Shown here: in pieces, positions 26,616-33,853 of the stretch
Numbering within the stretch: position 1 is the first letter of the stretch
How the letters are laid out: every line of letters begins with the position of its first letter
Source of the DNA: Streptomyces sp. NRRL F-2580
GTDB lineage: Bacteria > Actinomycetota > Actinomycetes > Streptomycetales > Streptomycetaceae
Assembly: GCF_000720115.1 (NCBI RefSeq)
Contig: NZ_JOIR01000019.1
Coordinates: 123,926-187,925 of the forward strand
DNA length: 64,000 nt
Direction: 5' to 3'
The notes under the pieces: generated by a model
What the model was told of the DNA's origin: nothing
Databases searched by the model: none
The model's input: the letters and a program-made list of their open reading frames with translations, nothing else
Made by a program: the position numbers and the translations under genes

Positions 26616-26727
26616 CCAAACGTATGTCCGAGAGACAGAACTGGCAATCGGCTGCCCCGCCCGAAGCCCTAGCGTTGCCCGGGAACGGACCGGACCGGTC
26701 CGAGTCCCAGAGGCTGGAGCAATTTCC

Positions 26728-27705
26728 TTGGTCGCGACGCACACCACCCGGGCGGCCCAGCCTCACGATGCGGCGGGCCGGCGTGCCGGACACCCCGGCC
26801 GGCGCGGGCTCTCCCCGCAGGCCGAGGGGCTGCTGGCCCTGCTGGTGACCGTGGCGATCTGGGCGGCCTTCGCGCTCAGCGCCCGTGCCCTGAGCGCCTC
26901 CTCCCTGCTGCCCGCCGACGCGGCCCTGCTGCGCTTCGGCGTTCCCCTCGTCGTGCTGCTCCCCGCCCTGTGGCGGCGCCGTCGCCGCATCGCCGCGGTA
27001 CGGCCCGGCGCCGCAGCCAAGATCATCTGTGGTGCGGGGGTGCCCTTCTTCCTCGCCGCGATGCACGGCGGCGCCCTGACCTCCGCCGCCTTCGTCGGCT
27101 CGATCGTCCCCGGGATGGTCCCGCTCTTCGTCTCCGCGATCATGATCCGCCGGGGGCACGGGGTCCCCCGCGGGACGCAGGCCGCCGGACTCGCGCTGAT
27201 CGCGGCCGGTGTGGCCGCCCTCGTCTGGCGCTACGTCGTCCCGGTGGACACCGACGTGCTCGCCGGCTCCGGCATCCTCCTGGTCGCCAGCGGACTGTGG
27301 GCCCTCTACACGGTGGGCCTGCGCGAGGTGGACCTCGATCCCGTCGGATCGATCGGACTGCTGTGCCTGCCCTCCTTCGCCGTGATCGGAGTCCTGGTCC
27401 TGACCGGGGTGCTCCCGACGGGCATCGCGCACGCGGCGGGCGGCGACATCGCGCTCTTCCTCGTGGTGCAGGGGCTCGGCGTCGGGCTGTGCGCCGGCCT
27501 GCTGTACGCCTTCGCCATCCGCCGGCTCGGCGCCGAGCGCAGCTCCGTCGTCGGCAGCCTCAGCCCCGTCGCCGTCGTCCTGCTCGCCGTCCCCCTGCTC
27601 GGTGAGACACCCACCCTCGCCGTACTCGTCGGCGTCCCCCTGATCACCGCCGGCGTCGTCCTCGCCAACCGCCGCCCCAGACCCGAGGTTCCCGCAGATG
27701 CTTGA
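26728..27705 (+). CDS. EamA/DMT-family exporter
   Basis: 325 residues, about 10 hydrophobic helices in two EamA repeats (first starting LLALLVTVAIWAAFALS). The start is uncertain: TTG at 26728 has GGAG 9 bases upstream and is used here. RhaT/EamA proteins export amino acids and metabolites. Its stop overlaps the next ATG by 8 bases, so the aminotransferase is co-translated, and the divergent Lrp protein probably controls both. Confidence 0.82.
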   Translation: MVATHTTRAAQPHDAAGRRAGHPGRRGLSPQAEGLLALLVTVAIWAAFALSARALSASSLLPADAALLRFGVPLVVLLPALWRRRRRIAAVRPGAAAKIICGAGVPFFLAAMHGGALTSAAFVGSIVPGMVPLFVSAIMIRRGHGVPRGTQAAGLALIAAGVAALVWRYVVPVDTDVLAGSGILLVASGLWALYTVGLREVDLDPVGSIGLLCLPSFAVIGVLVLTGVLPTGIAHAAGGDIALFLVVQGLGVGLCAGLLYAFAIRRLGAERSSVVGSLSPVAVVLLAVPLLGETPTLAVLVGVPLITAGVVLANRRPRPEVPADA

Positions 27706-28912
27706 GCTCCTCCCCCCGCCGCCCACCGACCCGCTGTGGGACCTGACCTACGAGTTCGGCAGCGACGAGCGGCCCGAACGGCTGAACCTCGTCCTCGGGG
27801 TCTACCGGGACCAGACGGGCACCACCCCCGTCATGGCCGCCGTGCGCGAGGCCGAGATGCGCCTGGCGGAGCGCTCCGAGTCCAAGGAGTACCGCGGGCT
27901 CTCCGGGAACGCCGCCTTCAACCGCTCCCTGCTGGACCTCGTGCTGGGCCCGCAGGGTCCGGCCGACCGGGCCGCGGCCGTCCAGACCGTCGCCGGCTCC
28001 GGCGCGCTGCGGCTGCTGGCCGACCTGATATGCCGCACCCGCCCGGGCACCACGGTGTGGATCAGCGATCCGGCGTACGTCAACCACCGGCCCATCCTGG
28101 AGGCCGCCGGGCTGCAGGTCCGCACGTACGGCTGGCGCGACGCCGAGGGCGGCTTCGACACGGCCGGCGTCCTGCGGGAGCTGCGCGAAGCCCGGCGGGA
28201 CGACGTGGTGCTCCTCCAGGGGTGCTGCCACAACCCGACGGGCGTGGACCCGTTGCTCGACGACTGGGAGGCGCTGGCCGATTCCGCCGTCCGCGGCGGC
28301 TGGGTGCCGTTCGTGGACCTGGCCTACCACGGCCTCGGCGACGGCCTGGAGGCCGACCTGCTGGCCACGCGGATGCTGGCGGCGCGCGTCCCGGAGATGC
28401 TGATCGCCGTCAGCTGCTCGAAGAACTTCGGCCTCTACAGCGACCGCGTGGGCTGCGCCATCGTGCTCGGGTCCTCGGCCCGGGCCGTGCGGCACGCCGA
28501 GACGGCCCTGCAGAACGCCGCCCGCACGCTGTACTCGATGCCGCCCGAGCACGGCGCGGCCGTCGTCACCACGATCCTGGAGGACCAGGGACTGCGGGCC
28601 GCCTGGCGCGCGGAACTGGACGTCATGCGCAGCCGGATCATGGCCAACCGGGCCGATCTGACCGTCCACCTCAGCGCCCTGGGCTGCGCCGAGCAGGCCC
28701 GCTCCCTCGCCCGGCAGAAGGGCATGTTCTCGATGCTGCCGCTCACCGCGCCGCAGATGCTCCAGCTGCGCAGGCAGTACGCCGTCTACGGCACGACCTC
28801 GGGGCGGATCAACATCGCGGGCATCCCGGCGCACCGCATCCCCGGCCTCGCCCGGGGCATCGCGGGAGTCCTCGGCGCGGCCGACACGGCCCGGGCCGTG
28901 CGGACGGCGTAG
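27698..28912 (+). CDS. Class I aminotransferase (aspartate/aromatic type)
   Basis: 404-residue PLP enzyme of the AspC/TyrB type: LNLVLGVYRDQTGTTPVM, EYRGLSGNAAFNRSL, LLQGCCHNPTG and PLP Lys in SCSKNFGLYSDRVG. Substrate likely aspartate or aromatic amino acids. It overlaps the exporter gene by 8 bases, suggesting that transamination and export of one amino acid are coupled. Confidence 0.9.
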   Translation: MLELLPPPPTDPLWDLTYEFGSDERPERLNLVLGVYRDQTGTTPVMAAVREAEMRLAERSESKEYRGLSGNAAFNRSLLDLVLGPQGPADRAAAVQTVAGSGALRLLADLICRTRPGTTVWISDPAYVNHRPILEAAGLQVRTYGWRDAEGGFDTAGVLRELREARRDDVVLLQGCCHNPTGVDPLLDDWEALADSAVRGGWVPFVDLAYHGLGDGLEADLLATRMLAARVPEMLIAVSCSKNFGLYSDRVGCAIVLGSSARAVRHAETALQNAARTLYSMPPEHGAAVVTTILEDQGLRAAWRAELDVMRSRIMANRADLTVHLSALGCAEQARSLARQKGMFSMLPLTAPQMLQLRRQYAVYGTTSGRINIAGIPAHRIPGLARGIAGVLGAADTARAVRTA

Positions 28913-28921
28913 CGAAAAGGA

Positions 28922-28957
28922 AGCGGTGCCCGGCCGCGACGACGGCCGGACACCGCT
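28922..28957. terminator. Bidirectional hairpin between convergent genes
   Basis: Two 15-base arms AGCGGTGCCCGGCCG (28922-28936) and CGGCCGGACACCGCT (28943-28957) with one mismatch and a 6-base loop, between the stops at 28912 and 28993. Confidence 0.75.
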
Positions 28958-28992
28958 CGGGGTCACCCGGGGTCACCCCGGGGCCGCGCGGG

Positions 28993-31542
28993 TCAGGAGA
29001 CGGTGAGGAACCTGGCGATGCTCGGGACCCCCTGGGCGTCGAGGGCGAAGAGCATGTAGGTGCCCGGCAGGACGACACCGGTGTCGGCGGGAACGGACAC
29101 CGTGAAGGAGCCGGCTCCGTTGGCCGTGGCCACCAGCGGGATCCGCCGCTGGTCGTTGTCGGTGGAGTGGGTCGCGGCCGCCGCCCGCATCAGGACGAAG
29201 GAGGCCACCGGGCCCTCGGTGCTCACCGTGAGCGAGGTGCCGGGTGCCGTCCTGGCGGGCACGCCACCGGAGATGACCGGACGCGGCTTCGGCGATCCGT
29301 CCGCGTTCAGCAGGTACGGCGGCGTGAACACCGCCCCGTCTGCGTGGTTGGTGGCGCAGTCACCGCACAGGCCCCCGCCCCCGGAGAAGATCCGCCCGTC
29401 CGGCAGCAGGTTGGCCACGCTGTGGTAATTGCGCGGCACGGCCATCGAAGCGAGCGGGGTGAAGGCTCCGCTCGCCGGGTCCCACAGCTCGGGCGTCAGC
29501 ACCGAGGTCGCGTCGCTGAACGGCACCGGATGGGCCTGCCCGCCGAAGACGGCCACCTTGCCGTCGGGCAGGACGACGCTGTTGCTGAAGGCGCGGGCGT
29601 GTTCCATGTCCCCGGTACGGGCCGCCCGGGCCTGGTCGCCCGTGACGTTCACCGTGTAGGCGCGCCGGGTGGCCGGGCTGTCCTGGTAGGCGGGGGAGCC
29701 GCCCAGGGTGAGCAGTTTGCCGATGTCGTAGGAGACGGCGTTGCCGGTCATGGCGTCCTGGCTGTCCGCCCGGGGGCCGGCGGGGGTGATGGCGCCCTGG
29801 CCCGTGGTCGAGATCCAGTTCATCTGCTTGCTCGGACCGAGCTGGAGCACCTTGCCGCCCGAAGTGGCGTACAGCCACATGTGGTTGTCGGCCCGGTAGG
29901 GTCCGGCCGGGTCGGACGTCAGCGCCGGGACGGCGGAGACGCCCGGGAGCCTCCGCCAGGTACGGGTGTCCGGCGACCAGACCTCGCCGGCCTTGTCGCC
30001 CGCCGTCCCGCTCCAGGAACCGCCCAGGACGAAGGCCTCGCCGGTGGAGAGCAGTGTCATGGCCTGGTAGCCGCGGGCGATGTTCATGCTGGTGGTGGCG
30101 GACCAGGCGTCGGTGGCCGGGTCGTAGACGCTCGCCTTCTCGGCGTTGCTGCCGCCGGTGACCAGCACCCGGCCGTCGGCCAGCATGGCGATGCCGGGAC
30201 AGAACATGTCGTGGCCGGTGTTGTCGATGCGGCGCTGGGTGACCTTGCCGGTCTTCAGGTCCAGGATCGCGGTCTGGGTGTAGCCGTTGCTGCCGCCGAA
30301 GCGGTCGGCCGCGTACGCCGACCAGGCCAGCAGCTTGTCGCCGGGCAGGACGGCGGTGGCCACGGGCACCAGCGGGAAGCCGGTGATCCGGCCCCAGGAG
30401 CCGTGGACGGCCGGGCTGGCCGGCCCGCTCAGACGGATCTCACCGGCGGAGGTCCACGGGCCGCGGCCGCCGGCCTCGCTGGTCACGGTCAGACGTACGT
30501 AGCGGGCGTGCTCGGCCCGGGTGAAGGTGGCGGTCTTGACGGTGTCGTCGTCCCGCCAGGTGCCCGAGGCCACCGGCGCGGCGAAGGTGAAGCCGTCGGT
30601 GCTGGTCTGGACGCTGTACCCGCCCGCCCGCCCGTTGGGCCCGTCCGCGCGCGGGTGGTAGACGAGCGCGGAGACGACCGACGTGCGGTGCATGTCGATG
30701 GTGAGGGTGTGCGGCAGGGGAGTGGGCGTGCCGCTCCACTTGCTGTGCCAGAGGGTGCTCGTGTTGCCGTCGAGCACGTTGGCCGCGCGGCCGTTCTCGC
30801 TGCCGGTCTCCTCGTCGCTCGCGGTGGCGGTCCATCCGGTCCGGGACAGGTCGACGGTGGCCGCGGGGGTGCCGGGGTCGCCCAGCATGTCGATCTCGGC
30901 GGCGGAGCTCCAGGGCCCGCGGCCGCCGGCCTCGGTGAGGGCCGTCAGGCGCACGTACCGGGCGCCCTGCGGGGCGAAGCCCAGGGTCTTGGCGGAGGCG
31001 TCGTCGGCGAGGGTGCCCGTGGCGACCGGGGTTCCCCAGCTCTGTCCGTCCGTGCTGAGGCTGATGCTGTACTCGCCGACGCGCCCGTTGGGCCCGTTCG
31101 TGCGGGGTCGGTAGACGAGTGCGGAGACGACCGAGGTCTGCCGCATGTCGATGGTGAGGACGTGCGGCGGCGGGGTGGGCGTGCCGCTCCACTTGCTGTG
31201 CCAGAGGGTGCTCGTGTTGCCGTCGAGCACGTTGGCCGCGCGGCCGTTCTCGCCGGCGGTCTCCTCGTCGCTCGCGGTGGCCGTCCATCCGGTCCGGTCG
31301 AGGACGGGAGCCGTGGGTTCCATGGCGTTCGCCGGCGCGATGCCGTGGTGCGGTGACTGCTTCGCCGACTGCTGGTCCTGGGGCACGGGCGTGGGCCGGG
31401 GAGCCGGGGCCCGGCCGGCCGCCGTGCTGGAGACCCCGAGCCACGGGGTCAGGCCGATCAGAAGCGAGCCGAGGCCGAAGGCTATGAGCAGGTGGGAACG
31501 GCGTAACAGGCGTGGAAAGGCGAATAAGCGCCTGGACTGCAA
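28993..31542 (-). CDS. Galactose-oxidase-type copper radical oxidase with two CBM32-like domains
   Basis: 849 residues. Order: basic N-terminus and one membrane/signal segment (about 15-40), two F5/8 type C (CBM32-like) repeats, each beginning DRTGWTATASDEET (about 75-215 and 230-365), a kelch beta-propeller, and a C-terminal Ig-like domain. All galactose-oxidase active-site residues are present: Cys448 (DMFCPG) and Tyr492 (ARGYQ) for the thioether cofactor, Trp510 (GGSWSG), Tyr706-His707 (RNYHS) and His792 (THSTDNDQRR). The Cys-Tyr and His-His spacings equal the fungal enzyme (44 and 85). It should oxidise a primary alcohol, probably of a sugar, to an aldehyde with H2O2 release. The TTG start has AGGAGG 5 bases upstream. 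Codons 6 and 13 are TTA. Confidence 0.92.
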   Translation of the reverse strand: MQSRRLFAFPRLLRRSHLLIAFGLGSLLIGLTPWLGVSSTAAGRAPAPRPTPVPQDQQSAKQSPHHGIAPANAMEPTAPVLDRTGWTATASDEETAGENGRAANVLDGNTSTLWHSKWSGTPTPPPHVLTIDMRQTSVVSALVYRPRTNGPNGRVGEYSISLSTDGQSWGTPVATGTLADDASAKTLGFAPQGARYVRLTALTEAGGRGPWSSAAEIDMLGDPGTPAATVDLSRTGWTATASDEETGSENGRAANVLDGNTSTLWHSKWSGTPTPLPHTLTIDMHRTSVVSALVYHPRADGPNGRAGGYSVQTSTDGFTFAAPVASGTWRDDDTVKTATFTRAEHARYVRLTVTSEAGGRGPWTSAGEIRLSGPASPAVHGSWGRITGFPLVPVATAVLPGDKLLAWSAYAADRFGGSNGYTQTAILDLKTGKVTQRRIDNTGHDMFCPGIAMLADGRVLVTGGSNAEKASVYDPATDAWSATTSMNIARGYQAMTLLSTGEAFVLGGSWSGTAGDKAGEVWSPDTRTWRRLPGVSAVPALTSDPAGPYRADNHMWLYATSGGKVLQLGPSKQMNWISTTGQGAITPAGPRADSQDAMTGNAVSYDIGKLLTLGGSPAYQDSPATRRAYTVNVTGDQARAARTGDMEHARAFSNSVVLPDGKVAVFGGQAHPVPFSDATSVLTPELWDPASGAFTPLASMAVPRNYHSVANLLPDGRIFSGGGGLCGDCATNHADGAVFTPPYLLNADGSPKPRPVISGGVPARTAPGTSLTVSTEGPVASFVLMRAAAATHSTDNDQRRIPLVATANGAGSFTVSVPADTGVVLPGTYMLFALDAQGVPSIARFLTVS

Positions 31543-31771
31543 TCTGACCTCCTGGAGCGACGGGATGTGCCCCAGAGAACATAGGTCAGAGCAATCGCAA
31601 CCCTCCTGGAAAAATGGAGAGTTGGCGTGAAGCGGCATTGCCGCCGAAATGTGCGCGGATGCGCCGGCCCCGGAAGCCGCCCGGGGTTCAGCCGAAGTCT
31701 GGAGGCCCCGCGCCGATGCCTCGGATAGGGTGAACCGGTAGGAATCAGCCCCCCGGGGTGAGGTCGGTGCA

Positions 31772-33838
31772 TTGGACACTTACCAGTCGACGAGCGAGGT
31801 GCCGGAACAGCCGGTGGCGGCTGTCGGGTACGCGGGCGTGCTCCGCGAGCTGCTGCCGATCGCCCTGTGGCGCGAGGACGCCGACGGTCGCGTCGTCGAA
31901 TGGTCGCTGGCCGCCCAGGACCTGCTCGGGCACCGTCCCGAGGACATCATCGGCCGCCTCGGCACCGCCGTCCTCGTCCCCGACGCCAACCGGGAGCTCG
32001 CCGACCAGCTGACCCGGCGCGTCCAGGCCGGCGAGACCGTCGTCGGCACCCTGCCCGTGCGCCACCGCGACGGCCACCGCGTCCCCATGGAGATGTGGAT
32101 CGTGCCCGCCGTCGACCCGCGGGGCCGTACGGGCGCCCTGCTCATCGCCGTGGAGACCTCCGAGGTCCTCCACATGCGGGACTCGCTCGCCGCCCTCCAG
32201 AGCCTCTTCACGCAGTCGCCCATCGGCCTCGCCACCCTCGGCCCCGACCTGCGCTTCCTCCGGGTCAACGACGCGCTGGCCCGGATGAACGGCGTCTGCG
32301 CCGCCGAGCACGTCGGCCGACGGCTCACCGAGGTGGTGCCCGGGGTCAACGCCGTCGCCCTGGAGGCGACGATGCGGCAGGTCCTCGACCGGGGCACCGC
32401 GGTCGTCGACGTCCGCCGCACCGGGCGGACCCCCGCCGACCCCGAGCACGACCGGACCTGGTCCTGCTCGTACGCCCCGCTGCTCGACGGCTCCGGCCGG
32501 GCCCTCGGGGTGATCGCCTCCCTCATCGACATCACCGAGGCCGAGCGGGCGCAGGCCGACGCCGGACGGGCCCAGCGCCGGTTCGAGCTGCTGGCGGAGG
32601 CGGGCACCCGCATCGGAACGACCCTGGACCTCCACCGGACGGCCGAGGAGATCGTCGACGTGCTGGTGCCGCAGCTCGCGGACTCAGCCGACGTACAGCT
32701 CCTGGAGGCGGTCCTGGGCCCCGACGAGGGCGCCGCGCCCGCCGCCTCCACCCGCGGGGTCCTGCGCCGCCTGGCGGCCCGCTTCCCCGACCCGACGGCC
32801 CCCACCGCCAAGCTCACCGCCGGCCAGACCTTCCAGATCCCCGTGGGCACGCATTACGAGCGGGTCGTCACGGAGGGCCGGCCCATGAACCTCTACGTGT
32901 CCGACATCCCGGCACTGATCACCTCCCCGCGCGCCGACGCCCTGCGCGCCTACCTCGCCACCCTGGGCTCGGCGCGGCTGGTCCCGCTGGTCGCGCGCGG
33001 CACCGTACTCGGCACGGTCACCGTGACGCGCACGCGCGACCGGGAGCCCTTCGACGAGCAGGACTGCGTACTCGTCGACGAGCTGGTCGCCCGCGCGGCC
33101 CTCAACATCGACAACGCCCGGATGTACACCCGCCAGCGGGAGGCGGCCCTGACCCTCCAGCGCAGCCTCACCAACAGCGCGCTGCCCGAGGTCCCCGGCC
33201 TGGTGCTCACCGGGCGCTACCTGCCGGCCAGCGACCACGACGTCGGCGGCGACTGGTTCGACGTCATCCCCCTGGCCGGCGGCCGGACCGGACTGGTCAT
33301 CGGCGACGTCATGGGCCACGGGGTCCACGCGGCGGCCGTCATGGGACAGCTGCGCACGGCGGTACGGACCCTCGCGCGCCACGAGGTGTCCCCGGAGCGC
33401 ATGCTCGGCTCGCTCGACGCCGTGGTGGCCGACCTGGGCGAGGACGAGATGGCGACCTGCGTGTACGCCGTGTACGACCCGGAGTCCGGCGGCTGCGTCA
33501 TCGCCCGCGCCGGGCATCCGCCGCCCGCCGTGGTCGCCACCGACGGGACCGTCTCCTTCCTCGACGGGCCGCCCGGCACCCCGCTGGGCACCGGCGGGCA
33601 GGAGTTCCGCACCGAGGAGGTGCGGCTGCCGGCGGGGAGCCTGCTCGTGCTCTACACCGACGGCCTCATCGAGGCCCGGGACCGGGACCTCGACCAGGGC
33701 ATGGACCAGCTGGCGCAGGCCCTGCGCCGGCCGGAGCAGCCGCTGGAGGAGCTGTGCGACGGGATCCTGCGCTCCCTGCTGCCGTGCGCCCAGCAGGACG
33801 ACGTGGCGATGCTGCTGGCCCGTACCCGGCCGGTGTGA
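31772..33838 (+). CDS. PAS-PAS-GAF-PP2C (SpoIIE-type) phosphatase
   Basis: 688 residues: two PAS domains (about 20-130 and 140-260), GAF (about 270-445) and a PP2C/SpoIIE phosphatase domain (about 460-685) with metal-site Asp in GGDWFDVIP and GDVMGHG, LYTDGLIEARD and QDDVAMLL. Soluble; likely dephosphorylates an anti-anti-sigma factor in response to a PAS/GAF signal. TTG at 31772 is the chosen start. Unlike its tail-to-tail neighbour it has no HATPase domain. No anti-sigma gene is nearby. The preceding 229 bases hold only the two divergent leaders. Confidence 0.88.
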   Translation: MDTYQSTSEVPEQPVAAVGYAGVLRELLPIALWREDADGRVVEWSLAAQDLLGHRPEDIIGRLGTAVLVPDANRELADQLTRRVQAGETVVGTLPVRHRDGHRVPMEMWIVPAVDPRGRTGALLIAVETSEVLHMRDSLAALQSLFTQSPIGLATLGPDLRFLRVNDALARMNGVCAAEHVGRRLTEVVPGVNAVALEATMRQVLDRGTAVVDVRRTGRTPADPEHDRTWSCSYAPLLDGSGRALGVIASLIDITEAERAQADAGRAQRRFELLAEAGTRIGTTLDLHRTAEEIVDVLVPQLADSADVQLLEAVLGPDEGAAPAASTRGVLRRLAARFPDPTAPTAKLTAGQTFQIPVGTHYERVVTEGRPMNLYVSDIPALITSPRADALRAYLATLGSARLVPLVARGTVLGTVTVTRTRDREPFDEQDCVLVDELVARAALNIDNARMYTRQREAALTLQRSLTNSALPEVPGLVLTGRYLPASDHDVGGDWFDVIPLAGGRTGLVIGDVMGHGVHAAAVMGQLRTAVRTLARHEVSPERMLGSLDAVVADLGEDEMATCVYAVYDPESGGCVIARAGHPPPAVVATDGTVSFLDGPPGTPLGTGGQEFRTEEVRLPAGSLLVLYTDGLIEARDRDLDQGMDQLAQALRRPEQPLEELCDGILRSLLPCAQQDDVAMLLARTRPV

Positions 33839-33853
33839 CGGCGGCCGGTACGG

